64,000 nucleotides of DNA from Helicostylum pulchrum (taxonomy: Eukaryota; Mucoromycota; Mucoromycetes; Mucorales; Mucoraceae). A program made the position numbers and the translations under genes. The DNA is taken from contig JAIXMO010000019.1 of NCBI GenBank assembly GCA_025677825.1, positions 186,001 through 250,000 on the forward strand, given 5' to 3'. The stretch's first letter is position 1, and the number at the start of each line of letters is the position of its first letter. Positions 22,400-34,141 of the stretch are shown here, one piece after another. The notes below the pieces were generated by a model. The model did no database searches. It worked only from the letters and a program-made list of their open reading frames with translations, and had not been told where the DNA came from.

Positions 22400-22630
22400 A
22401 TGGCCAAGAAAGCTAAGGCAAGAGTTATCCTCGTCAAGTTGTTGTCTACTGCCGGTACCGGTTTTAACTATATCAAGAGTCGTCCTAGAATCTCAGCCAA
22501 GTTATCCTTGATGAAATACGATCCTATGGGTAAGAGTTTTTTTTTTTTTTTTTTGAATCAGAACTAATACGTGTAATTTAAAATAGTCAAGCAACATGTC
22601 TTGTTCCAAGAAACCAAAATGAAGAAATAG
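22400..22630 (+). CDS. Mitochondrial large-subunit ribosomal protein bL33m
   Basis: Two exons, 22400-22529 and 22587-22630, encode 57 residues, the usual size for the family. MAKKAKARVILVKLLSTAGTG at the start, then FNYIKSRPRI and the end KQHVLFQETKMKK are characteristic of L33 proteins (HVLFxExKxK). The exon 2 donor-acceptor join restores PM-VKQHV. The gene is too short to be found as a long open frame. Confidence 0.9.
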
Positions 22631-24006
22631 AACTTTTTTTTTTTTTTGGAAAAACAAAAAAGAACCTGTACATAATTTATTATTATTATTATTACCAGAG
22701 AAGACCCCCCTTTTTTTTTACACGATAATAATAAATCAATAATCAACGATAACAGTATGGATTTTTTTTGAGAGCAGTAAAGTGAAGGGGAAGGGGGAGG
22801 GGGAGGTTTTTTTTTTTTTTTTGCAGGAATAAACGAAAGGTATCTGGTGTACGTAGACTTTTTAGGTTGGCTCATTACTTTTTTCGATTTGGCGTTTTAT
22901 AATTGAGTAGCACTAATTTATAGTCAGGAGGTCCCTTCGAAAAAGAAGGTTGTTATAAGGAATTGCGATCCGACTTTATTACATATTATGCATTGACAGA
23001 AAAATTGATTCCGTATGACCCTGTATAAATTATGCGTTGCTAGGCAATTGTCAATATAACTTGGCAACCGAACCTAAATGTTATTCGTTGCTAGGCAATT
23101 GCAAATAGCTTAGTAACTGGACTGGTGCGTTGCTAGGAAACTGAGAATAATTTACGTAGTTATCGAAATTTAAGAAAGATGTCGCTTTATTGAAAACATT
23201 TTAGGTTTAGGTTAACTATCCCTTGTATATAGTTTGCATTTTGACAAATAGTAACCATGATAAATTGGATTAAATACGTTTAATTAATTTATTTTATGTT
23301 TAGCTGTTTAAAACGTTTAATAAACTTGCATTTGAAATCAGTAACTGTTTTGCTCATCATTAAAAAAAAATCTCCCTTCTTCCAAATCTATTTTTTTTTC
23401 TGTTGGAACTAAAGTGGACTATTTTTTTTTTTTTGCTAACAGGAGACAATATTTTTTTTAAAAAAAAAAAGGAAGAAACTAGAAAGAGAGATAACGATGA
23501 AGCGTCTTAGAGAACGAAAAGTAAAGGAAGCTCTTATTACTTCAAACTTTTTAGCAGTTGTTGGTAATTTGATGTTTGAGTGTGACAAAAAGTTGAACTT
23601 CCGCCGAAAAATTAAAGGAGTACTACGTTGGGTTTACCTGGTATAGATTGGTCTGTGCAATGTATTTCATATGCTAATTAATTTTTTTTGGGGGGGGGGG
23701 GAGAACAAAAATAAACAACCAGCATCGAACACGTAAATTTCTTTTTTGTGTTTTATCAAGCTACCCCATGATTTATTCTCACGTCAATCTCCTTTTTTTT
23801 TGCCTATGCAGATCATCGTCGATGCTGAGAAAGTTTTTCATTTCATAGCATGAGATTTTTGTTCGGGATCGTTTTGCATGCATTGTTTTGTTTCCCTTTT
23901 TTTCGTACAGTAGCAATCATATGGTACGTCATGAAACTACATATCTTTAATGTAACATAGACACACACAAAAAAAAGTTTACTATCTGAGTTGACCTAGT
24001 TAAACG
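22631..24006. other. Gene-free stretch before the inverted-repeat element
   Basis: No coding sequence recognised. It is rich in T and A homopolymers, includes a GGGGGAGG patch near 22785-22805, and holds a cluster of X-box-like repeats at 23035-23143 (listed separately). Confidence 0.5.
23035..23143 (+). repeat. Three X-box-like repeats CGTTGCTAGG(C/A)AA
   Basis: CGTTGCTAGGCAATTG occurs at 23035-23050 and 23086-23101, and CGTTGCTAGGAAACTG at 23128-23143. Each combines GTTGC and GCAA half-sites as in the RFX/Crt1 X-box (consensus near GTTGCCATGGCAAC). Another half-site, TTGGCAACC, lies at 23061-23069. The surrounding sequence is also loosely repeated with a period of 42-51 bp, so a degenerate tandem repeat is the simpler reading; transcription factor binding is inferred. 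Confidence 0.55.
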
Positions 24007-24027
24007 TACAGGGTTTTAGTCTTAATT

Positions 24028-24094
24028 GGTACGATTGATTTTTTTTTTGGTACGGTTGATTTTTTTTTTGGTACGACTTCAAAATAAATTTGGC
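24028..24094 (+). repeat. Left inverted terminal region with GGTACG iterations
   Basis: GGTACGATTGAT-T(n), GGTACGGTTGAT-T(n) and GGTACGACTTC follow each other with a period of about 22 bp. The last unit is the one shared in inverted orientation with the right end near 27980-28001. Confidence 0.7.
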
Positions 24095-24520
24095 AAACCT
24101 TATTATTTTTTTTGGCACGCATTTTTTTATTTTTGGTACAATTTGAAAATAGAAATTAGGACTCTTCTCTGAGATGAGTTTATTTACTTATAAGGGAGCT
24201 CCGAAAATGAGATGAGATGAGACGAGACGAGACGAGAATTTTTTTTTTCTACTTGAGAACAGCCTAAGCGAAAATAATGGTATTTGATTGCGTATTAGTA
24301 GCTATTAGTTTTAGCGTCTAGTATAGTAAAGTCATACAGAAAGGACGTGTAAGTGATATGAAAATATTACTGTGATCACGACAATGAATCGATTTTGCAA
24401 CAAGTATACTTCATATGGTAATATGAAGATAACACACCTCTCTTAGCTTCAAAACAATAAAGTTTCTACTGACGAAAGTAACCACGGGAAGGTGGAGGCG
24501 ATTCTACTTTCAAAAAAGGT

Positions 24521-24665
24521 ATTGTGGTTTTGATACGACTCAGATGGAACAGCTGCCTTGGCGTTTTACACGATTAACAATAAAGTGACCAGTTAAGACA
24601 TTGTGATTACGATACGAGTCAAGCGGGACTACGGCCTGGTTGTTTTACATGATTAACAATGAATT
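24521..24665 (+). repeat. Degenerate 79-bp direct repeat
   Basis: Two copies start at 24521 (ATTGTGGTTTTGATACGACT) and 24600 (ATTGTGATTACGATACGAGT); both end in GTTTTACA(C/T)GATTAACAAT. They lie in the noncoding left part of the inverted-repeat element, where subterminal repeats often bind transposase. Confidence 0.6.
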
Positions 24666-24856
24666 AACTATGAATTAAAAATGAAAAAAATAAATAACAC
24701 TACTTGTAAACGTGTGAAAAGGATAAATTTTTTTTCAATGACTTTTATGATAACGTGTTGCCAAAGCCCACCTTTTGAATGGACCTGAAAAAAATTACAC
24801 GACAAGTGCAACCAGGCAATTAATTTTAATTCTGTTGATAAGAAACCTTTTACACA

Positions 24857-26735
24857 ATGACAACTCCACTAGCAACACACGCGACTACTGCCATAAATGA
24901 AATAGATTTTTCCGAAGAATGGTATACAGAAAGTATATATTTACTCCCATAAATAAATATAAATTCAGATCTTAATTGTGTAAGTAGGGATACAAGATGC
25001 TATTTTTGCTATGGGAGGGGCAGGGATAACTCTTAGTGTCAGTACAATCTCTAATCAACTGACAGATGAAATTGTGCAAAGCTATAAAGGAAGAATGTCA
25101 TTATCTCAATACAAGAGAGCTTGGTGTGGTCACATCGCTCGTGTTCTCAAATTGATGAATGTTAAATATGTAAGATTAGTGATTATAGTATTTTGTGTAC
25201 AAATTTACTAACACTTCTTTTCAGCACAACAGCCGCCCAAACTAGGAAAAAATTGCATTTATGATTCATGACAAGCAATTGGGGATAGTCCCATCACCTT
25301 TTGACCCAAGCATGAGTTTTCATAACCATATTGGCTAAACACAGCTCACTGAATCATCCAGTACAATAACCACAACCGATGCCACCACTACAACCACCAC
25401 AACTACCACCACAACTACCACCACAACTACCACAACCGATTCTAGCAGCAAAAAAAAAAAAAGCTGTCTGAAACTGATAAAGTCAAAATTACACAAATTT
25501 TTGATGACTTGAAGTCAGATAAATGCTGGAAGTTATCGTCTGGAACCATAGTAGAAGAAAGAATGAAGGAGTTTGCACTTTGATGCAACTATGAGCAGTA
25601 AGGATCCTTAAAGTTCACTGAAGTCAAGAGGCTATATTGACTTTGTATTAGTCCTGTGCATTCTTTAGTTTTAGATACAAGTGAGAAAGTATGGGATCAA
25701 TACTTTACCGAAGAGGAGCTTTTAGAGACAAAAAGCTACAACAACAAACAGTTCAGCAATTTACCTGTTTCCTTGCAAACATATATAAATTTGCTTAAAG
25801 AATCAGACGATGCTGCTTCGTTGAAAGAAGAATTGGAGAAAGAAGAGACATGCCCTGCCCGTGAGTGGGTAATAAACATCCTTTTGGATTATTTAAATTT
25901 ATTCAAATGGGGTTATTTACCCCTCACCGATCAATTAGAAGGGGATATGATGAGACGTGTGTGGAGATTCATTGATACGGTGTTTGACGATTCCAAAATC
26001 AAGTGTAGAGGGTGAGTACAGCATATACTTCTAACCTAATTATATTTATGATTATATACTCATTTTTTTTTCTTTTGCATAATTAAGTGCTGAAAAATCA
26101 AGCAAGTCATCATCAGCAGGTATCAACACAAATAGAACTTTGGCCGGAGTTGAAAAATGGAACGAAAGTCAATGGGCAGAAAGAGGGACTTGATCTTTTA
26201 TCGTCAACTTTCTGAATACGGATGTTGTGAATGTGGTAGAATAGAATATCAAACAAAAGAGCTCCTTGATGGTTCTAAAATGGCAAAAGTGTTAAAAGAT
26301 ATGCGTTATTCATTATATCAAAAATCTCCCGATTCTTTGCGTGAATTAGCTCTTGTTGGATTTTTACATTTTGGTAAGTAAAACCATAGACATACTTTAC
26401 GGTTTTTGTTTTTAATATTTTTCTACCTTGTACTTGTAGATACGAAGTTTACGATTGCAACATGTGACTCACCTGCCGGCTATGTCTGTCGTATCAATCG
26501 CAAAAGAACTCTCGAATTACCAGAAGAAGCAGATGATATTTGTAGTGCATTGTTGCCAGTACTTACCGCTGTGTATAAGACCAGAGTAATGATGGAGAAT
26601 ACGAACAAGATCATCAGACAAAATCCAGTGGATATTGAAGTTGATCCTAACCAGTGCAAAGCAATTCTTCCTAGTTTTACTAGTGAAGGATGCAAGAAAA
26701 AAAGAAGGAGAAGCACTGATTCTATTGAAGAATAA
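24857..26735 (+). pseudogene. Cargo gene of the inverted-repeat element, multicopy Mucorales-type family
   Basis: An ATG at 24857 begins MTTPLATHATTAINEIDFSEEW. Coding-like text continues (AMGGAGITLSVSTISNQL, YKRAWCGHIARVLKLMN), then a Thr-rich minisatellite linker (25377-25440) and KLSSGTIVEERMKEFAL, with stops in between. The 3' half is in good order: exons 25641-26013, 26088-26373 and 26440-26735 with normal splice sites, except for one missing base in the A-run at 26152-26156, where the frame passes from AGVEK to MERKSMGRKRDLIFYRQLSE. The end is basic (KKKRRRST). Motifs such as WRFIDTVFDDS, EKSSKSSS, GRKxDLIF, EYGCCECG, LKDM and DSPAGYVCRI mark a family I remember as repeated in Rhizopus genomes and unnamed. 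The spacing GRKxD...ExG hints at a PD-(D/E)XK-like nuclease core, which is speculative. Confidence 0.6.
25377..25440 (+). repeat. ACCACAACT minisatellite in the cargo gene
   Basis: Seven or so imperfect 9-bp units of ACCACAACT type, bordered on both sides by ACAACCGAT. In frame they encode a poly-Thr linker. Confidence 0.7.
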
Positions 26736-27144
26736 TCTCTTCACCCATTAGTCGCCTACTCGTTTATATTTACCCCATATCGACACCCACATTTTTTTTC
26801 TCCTTTTAAAAATAATATTCCTTAACAGTAGTTTATCATTATATGTATATAAAAAAATAGTTATCACTCACCTAAATAAATCCATTATCGCACAGTTTCT
26901 TTAACAGTATTCATCATCATACGTTCTCGTGGCACTTTCCAACAAGTTGAATGGCAACTAGAAGTTTCAATTAAACTAAAAAACTGAATGCAGGATAAAA
27001 GCCTTGAATTTTATTTTTCTAAAATCTTAAATTTTAAATGCAATCACTGCACAAATAATGGTTTTCCATAAGATAAGAAAGGTGTATATATAGTAATAGT
27101 AAATAATTGGAGGGGGGATAAGGAAAGACAAGACCGAATTTATC

Positions 27145-27936
27145 TTAAGATGAAGTGGTACTACCAGTAGAAAAGGATTTAGAAGGTACAATCGACATTC
27201 TCTTACGACCATGTATGGTTTTTCCTTTGTCTGCTTTAGTTACAACTGTTTTAGGAACACCTAACTCAATAGCATGTTGGATTGCAAAATTTAAGCGCTA
27301 GAAATGTAAACAATTAGTATAATTTATTTCCTTTATGTTAAAATGATCATACTTACAGTGGCTAATCTATATTCAAAGTCAAAGCCAGAATATACCAAGG
27401 TACTTTCCCAAAGTGCTCTTGCTCTTTTATATTCTTCTGTGTCCCAACAAATGTTTCCAGATTCCCAATAGACAAATGGTACAATTCAATTTGTATGCTT
27501 GAACTTCTCCTTATTATCAATAATACAATTAAGATGCACAATGCCTTCAGAGAAACGATTGAGTGCATTTAAAACAGAGGCTATCATTGAACTCCTTGAG
27601 CAGCCCGTAAGCACTTTGTCGTGGAATCTTACAACGTACTACCGCTTTAGGTACAGTAGTGCCTTCGCCCTACATTATCTGTATAAACATACGAACTTAC
27701 TCGGTCGTGTACTTTTTGTACTTTATTTTACCGTCATCAATAGATACAGTTTTCTAGTTTTTCGTAAGTGTGTCGATCTCCATGATTGAGTTCACGTTGG
27801 GAATTTCAGTAACTGAATCAAAGTCAATTATCTTTTCGACGTCGCCGTATTGATAGGACACATCTTCCATTTGTACTTCTGACTCATCATCAACAATATA
27901 ATAGTCGCTTGGAGGTATAAAATTTATGTAGTCCAT
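27145..27936 (-). pseudogene. Decayed HTH transposase-like gene at the right end of the element
   Basis: On the minus strand an ATG at 27936 opens a Tyr/Asp-rich N-terminus (YYIVDDESEVQMEDVSYQYG) that breaks at 27754. In a neighbouring frame, IKYKKYTTE, a stop, VRMFIQIM, a stop and GEGTTVPKAVVRCKIPRQSAYGLLKEFND follow; the last part is a helix-turn-helix like those that open many DDE transposases (VPKAA...IPRxTAYGLLKE). Further on, YWESGNICWDTEEYKRARALWE is spliced to RLNFAIQHAIELGVPKTVV and a basic C-terminus ending at 27145. Two of the stops (TAA, TAG) stand where Gln codons would be expected. No DDE catalytic domain is recognisable, so the gene is both broken and incomplete. Confidence 0.55.
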
Positions 27937-28017
27937 GTTAATTTCTAAAAGATCTGGTACCAAAAAAAATAACTCGTCCCAAATTTATTTTGAAGTCGTA
28001 CCAAAAAAAATCCTGTA

Positions 28018-29079
28018 TTTGCATTTTTTTCTCTGACATAAACTCAGCTGTTTTTTTTGTTCGAAATCGCATGAAGTCATATAACGTCAACGATGTACAA
28101 ATATCTATGCGTTCCTGATTATTGGTACAATATTAAACCTATTGGTTTTATTTCAAAAAGGAATATCATTCTTGAAAAAAACATTCTTTCTGTATGATGG
28201 GACTACACGAAAGGATTTTCTCTTACAGTAAGCAAATCAATAACAACAAAAAAAGTCCCAGATGAACTACTTTTTTATATAATATATTCTTTTAATGCAT
28301 GTCTACTGTTATGGATAAGAAGCGGAGTAGAAGCATTGTGATAGTGATGCTGTCCAGTCTTATTCCACCACGATGAAAAAAAAAGATCAATGAAGTTTGT
28401 GCTAGGTTACCCGTTCCAGCTTATTATAGTAAGTGAAGTACATTCAGTTTCCGCGCTTTCTCTCTTCATGCTTTGGGTAGGATCGAATAGTCACATCATC
28501 TTTTTTGTTTTTACGTCTAGAGGATGTCTGCATGTACAAACGATATGGTTTGTATCCTTAATAATTTACAAGTGTTTTTTTTTTCTTCTCTTTGTTTAAT
28601 GCTTTATGCAGAAACTTTCCATGATTTTGGGCCCTTGTCGGATGTAAAGGAAAAGGGGAAAAAGAGCAGTCCTTTTCTTTATGACATGGACAGAGGCTTA
28701 TGATTTGCTTACAATGAATAGAAAAAAAGAACAAAAATCAAAACGACAAGAAAGTTTGTTTTTGATAATTTATAGTAGGTCTCGTGGTTAAAACTGAAAA
28801 AAAAACATATATAAAAAAATAGTAAAAGTTACACTGTTTATAGATGGAGGACAAAAGACGAAATAGATGCGATTATGCTTTTTTGGTTTCTGGCAAATGA
28901 ATGAAGCGGAGCCAGTTGCAGCCTATCCCTCAGATCTCTTCTTATCATTGGGTGGAAGGAGGAAGAAAAATTTTCAAACTAAAAAAAAAAAAAAAAAGAA
29001 ATAAAAGGACCCACAGGAACACGTAGTTTTAGGCCCTTTTTCTTTTTGAATCAATTCTTTTTCTTTAAAAAAAATAATC
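28018..29079. other. Intergenic stretch before the SAHH gene
   Basis: No gene recognised; short open frames only. The last 100 bp before 29080 are pyrimidine-rich (CCCTTTTTCTTTTTGAATCAATTCTTTTTC), typical of strongly expressed fungal genes. Confidence 0.5.
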
Positions 29080-30727
<1,648 letters not shown>

Positions 30728-31202
30728 AGCGGGAAAATCTCTTTTAATTTCTCCATTTTGCATTTCTGTATATCATTTAATTTAGAGAGAAAAAAAATTC
30801 TCTTTACCCCACCCTAAAAAAAAAAAAAACTCTTTTTTTTTATTTGTAAAAATGAACGTTTCAACATGTTCTTAAAAAAAAAAAGATATGCTGGTAGTGC
30901 ACATAAAAACTAAAAATAAACTGGCATTCAACATGTATAAAACAAAACAAAAATATTTTTTTCTTTTTCTTTTTTAATAATCAACTTTGCGTTTCAAGAC
31001 CTTTACAAAGGAATAAACTTTGTGAAGATGATAAATCGTTTTTAATATATATATAAAAAAAACATGGCATAAAATCGGATTTTCGGTTCCATAGTACGGA
31101 TCCACACAGTTACGGGATGAAAAAGGGGGTTGCCGTATATATAAACGGCTGTATTTCATGTGAGTTTTTTTTTTTTAATCTTTCTATTTTCTATAGATAC
31201 AC
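30728..31202. promoter_or_regulatory. Intergenic region with the UGT promoter
   Basis: No gene. A TATA element (TATATATAAA at about 31136-31145) lies inside the inverted repeat CCGTATATATAAACGG, 55-65 bp upstream of the UGT start at 31203. Confidence 0.45.
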
Positions 31203-32906
31203 ATGGTAAAAGTATTATTAGTTCTATCTATCCTGTTGGCGCTGAGCTCGTCCTCACTTGGAGATCTGGTACCTCAAATTAAAGACTTTGGGGCCAAAAC
31301 AATTCATATTTCTGCCACCTTGGGAGGTATTAGCCATATAGCTTGGACGCTTGAAATTGGAAAAGTATTGGCACAACGAGGCCACAATGTTTCCTTTATA
31401 ACCACAGATCCTAATGTGAAATTTGGTGTACCTTATCAACCAGAGATCAAGACGATTTCCATGGGTCCGCATGTATCCACAGTAGAATTTCGAGATATGT
31501 TTGATGTAGAACAAATCTTTTCAAAGTCGGTCTCAAAAGCTTATCAAACATTGCTTGAGGATACGTATCAAAGAGATTATTATGCCTATTATCATTTATT
31601 TGAATCTTCAAAGACGGATATTGTTATTTGTGATCAATTGTCTTTACCTTGCTTTGATGCTGCTCACCAATTGAAAATTCCAATGATTATACATATGACA
31701 ATGAGTCTTTCAGAAGGTAAATTTTATATTTTAATGCGTTTTTTTTTTTGTCATACTAAGATTTTACTGTTTACAGACACAAAAGCACCTTTTATTACTT
31801 CTTTTTTCACTGATGGACCACCGACTTCTAGAGATTTAAGTTTCACACAAAGATTTTATAATCGGTTTATTGCGTTACCAGCGTTTCTGTACAGGTTTCA
31901 CCCCGTAGCAAAAACTATAAAAGAGATGCGAGCCAAAACAGGGATTATTAAAGGGTTTGGACCATTAGAGAGACATTCAGGGGTGATTAAAATGATTAAT
32001 GGATTCTGGGGCATGGAAAGTCCAAGACCAGTGGGACCATTTGTAGAGTACGTAGGACCAATTATTGGTAGCACGTACACTTCGTTACCAGAAAACATGA
32101 AACAGTTCCTGGACCAACACTTGAACGTTGTTTATATCGCGTTTGGACAAATGTATTCACCCAGCGGTAAAGAATTCAAAGTACTTTTAACCAGTTTATT
32201 AGAAGCATACGAAGCAAATATTTTGGACGGATTCATCTGGTCATTTTCTTTAAAGTCACGACAACAATCCGATTTACCAAAGCAAATACAAACACGTTCT
32301 GGAAGTATTTATATAGTCGAGGACTTGTTTCGTGGTGACCGTGATCCTAATTTGCGGTTCGAAGCTTGGTCACCACAATTCGCTATTTTAAATCATGCTC
32401 ATTGTAAGTTATTTGTAAGCCATGGTGGGGCTAGTTCGATCCATGAGTCGTTATTTAATGGCGTGCCTTTATTGCTGCATCCGTTTACCAGTGATCAGCC
32501 AGCCAACGCATACAGCATGCAAGAAGCAGGGATAGGGCTAAGTTTGGATAGAAAAGCTCACGATTTAACAGGCACGATGGAAAAGATGCAACGAATCTTA
32601 CTGGATAAAGACGGAAAGTTCAAGTTGAATATGGAAAGTATGCAAGCTTTAGTTCAATTAAAAAGTCGAAAGAAATATCATGCAGCAGACATGATTGAAG
32701 AAGTGTTACATTCAGTGCGTGATCGTAATAATATATGGTACCGCAGAGAAGTCGTGGAGAACATGGCAATGTTTCAAGCGTCCAATTGGGATATCAATCT
32801 AGCTGCCCTGGGTGGACTCATTGGGTTTATAGTAATTGTTTGTAAAACCTTTATTGCATTACTCAAACTTCCACTCGTACAACCAAGAAAGTTAAAATAT
32901 ACTTAG
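31203..32906 (+). CDS. UDP-glycosyltransferase, GT1 family, ER type
   Basis: Transfers a sugar from a UDP-sugar to a small lipophilic acceptor. Exons 31203-31716 and 31777-32906 give 547 residues. Signal peptide at residues 1-20 (VLLVLSILLALSSSSLG), a GT-B N-terminal domain with GGISHIAWTLEIGKVLAQRGHNVSF, and a C-terminal nucleotide-sugar domain with VYIAFGQM, WSPQFAILNHAHCKLFVSHGGASSIHESLFNGVPLLLHPFTSDQPANA, the UGT signature (WxPQ, HGGxxSxxE, PxxxDQ). A membrane span near the C-terminus (LAALGGLIGFIVIVCKTFIALL) and a basic tail give the type I ER topology of animal UGTs and Mucorales homologues. The 60-bp intron is a multiple of three without an in-frame stop. The acceptor cannot be predicted; sterol or xenobiotic conjugation is possible. 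Confidence 0.92.
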   Translation: MVKVLLVLSILLALSSSSLGDLVPQIKDFGAKTIHISATLGGISHIAWTLEIGKVLAQRGHNVSFITTDPNVKFGVPYQPEIKTISMGPHVSTVEFRDMFDVEQIFSKSVSKAYQTLLEDTYQRDYYAYYHLFESSKTDIVICDQLSLPCFDAAHQLKIPMIIHMTMSLSEGKFYILMRFFFCHTKILLFTDTKAPFITSFFTDGPPTSRDLSFTQRFYNRFIALPAFLYRFHPVAKTIKEMRAKTGIIKGFGPLERHSGVIKMINGFWGMESPRPVGPFVEYVGPIIGSTYTSLPENMKQFLDQHLNVVYIAFGQMYSPSGKEFKVLLTSLLEAYEANILDGFIWSFSLKSRQQSDLPKQIQTRSGSIYIVEDLFRGDRDPNLRFEAWSPQFAILNHAHCKLFVSHGGASSIHESLFNGVPLLLHPFTSDQPANAYSMQEAGIGLSLDRKAHDLTGTMEKMQRILLDKDGKFKLNMESMQALVQLKSRKKYHAADMIEEVLHSVRDRNNIWYRREVVENMAMFQASNWDINLAALGGLIGFIVIVCKTFIALLKLPLVQPRKLKYT

Positions 32907-32982
32907 ATTATATAAGTTTAAAAAAATAAATTCTTTTTTGTTTTTGTTTACTTTTTTGTTTTGTTCATAAAAAGAAGAAAAT

Positions 32983-33891
32983 ATGTCTATTATTTTAATT
33001 ACTGGCGCAACAAGCGGTCTGGGTAGACTCACAGCTAAAAAATGTATTGATTTAGGTCACACTGTTATTATTACAGGTCGTTCTCAAACTTCGTTAGACG
33101 ATGCTAAAAAGATAATCTTGAAAGATTCCCCTCTTTCTAAATCTAATCTCCATGAACTTGTTATGGACCTGTTAGATCTTGCTAGTGTAAAGAAAGCAGT
33201 TGAAACTTTAGAAACATTCAATTTGCCCTGTATTGATGTTATTCTTCATAACGCTGGTGGTAACCAAGCAAGCTATGGTAAAGTGAATGATAGTGTTGAA
33301 CAAGTTGTATTTATGAACGCAGTGGCCCCCTTGTATTTAAACCAATTATTGTTGCCTTTTATCGAAAAGAGTCAAAGTCCCAAGAAGCGTATTATCTTTG
33401 TTGGTTCGTCGCTTCATGATAGTAAGAATAAAGGTGGCGATAGTTCTGAAGCAGCTCGTATTCCCGATAGTGTTGAAATGAAAGATTTAGTTGGTGGTGA
33501 AGGTGCAACTGAATGGAATATGATGAAATATTACAAGATTTCCAAATTGGCAGTGGTGTGGGATACTTATTGTTTATCAAACAAGGTACCAAAGGATATT
33601 GCAGTGATTGCGTTTTGCCCTGGATTTGTTCCTACTACCGAATTGGCTCGTAAATCATCCTTTATGTTGAAGTTTGTGATGAAGTATATCTTGTCTAGAT
33701 TTAGTTTTGCTGTGAGCGAAGACGAATCGACTGATGATTATATTTATTATATTACAAGCGATGAAATCAAAAATGGCGAACACTATCAAAAGAGAGTAGC
33801 TACTGAACCCTCAAAAGATGCTTTAGATCAGGCTAAACAAGATGCTTATTGGGAGTTTGCTAATACAAACATTAATAAGATTATTTCATAA
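32983..33891 (+). CDS. Short-chain dehydrogenase/reductase
   Basis: Single-exon gene for 302 residues, 76 bp after the UGT gene and on the same strand. The Rossmann motif TGATSGLG (residues 7-14), the NAG motif in LHNAGG and the catalytic Y-x-x-x-K (YYKISK, about residue 187) are present, with a Ser in VGSSLHDS as the third catalytic residue. TGRSQ after beta 2 (Arg) favours NADPH. Most similar in style to retinol dehydrogenase or protochlorophyllide-reductase-like SDRs of fungi. No signal peptide. The neighbouring UGT could act on a hydroxyl formed by such an enzyme, but the pairing is only positional. Confidence 0.92.
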   Translation: MSIILITGATSGLGRLTAKKCIDLGHTVIITGRSQTSLDDAKKIILKDSPLSKSNLHELVMDLLDLASVKKAVETLETFNLPCIDVILHNAGGNQASYGKVNDSVEQVVFMNAVAPLYLNQLLLPFIEKSQSPKKRIIFVGSSLHDSKNKGGDSSEAARIPDSVEMKDLVGGEGATEWNMMKYYKISKLAVVWDTYCLSNKVPKDIAVIAFCPGFVPTTELARKSSFMLKFVMKYILSRFSFAVSEDESTDDYIYYITSDEIKNGEHYQKRVATEPSKDALDQAKQDAYWEFANTNINKIIS

Positions 33892-34141
33892 AGAATAAAA
33901 ATAAAAAAAGTTTTTTTTTATGTTTTATAATATTTTTTTTATTTAAAAAATGCATATAAAAAAAGTCCTTTCTTTTTTACAGTAAAAAAAATAAAGGTCC
34001 ATAGCAAATATTCAAAATCAAAAAACGTATGTCGTTCAGCCAAAGAAGACGTTCTATTAAAGAAGTTGCATTAGTATACATATCTCGTATATATTTTCAT
34101 TACACCCCTTTTTCCCCGCAAAATTTAAAAACCAATACTTA

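Larger units (their letters stand above)
24009..28015. mobile_element. About 4-kb inverted-repeat element with TA at both borders
   Basis: The left end (24009 on) begins CAGGGTTTTAG and reaches GGTACGACTTCAAAATAAATTTGG at 24071-24094. The right end, read on the minus strand from 28015, begins CAGGATTTTTTTTGGTACG and contains the same 22-bp core GGTACGACTTCAAAATAAAT plus TT (plus-strand position about 27980-28001), followed in both ends by a TTATTTTTTTTGG(T/C)AC block. TA dinucleotides sit at 24007-24008 and 28016-28017, as expected for a TA target duplication. Inside are a 79-bp degenerate direct repeat (24521-24586 and 24600-24665), a plus-strand cargo gene and a minus-strand decayed transposase. 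Boundaries are my reading; the family (Tc1/mariner or other TA-targeting DDE element) is inferred. Confidence 0.65.
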
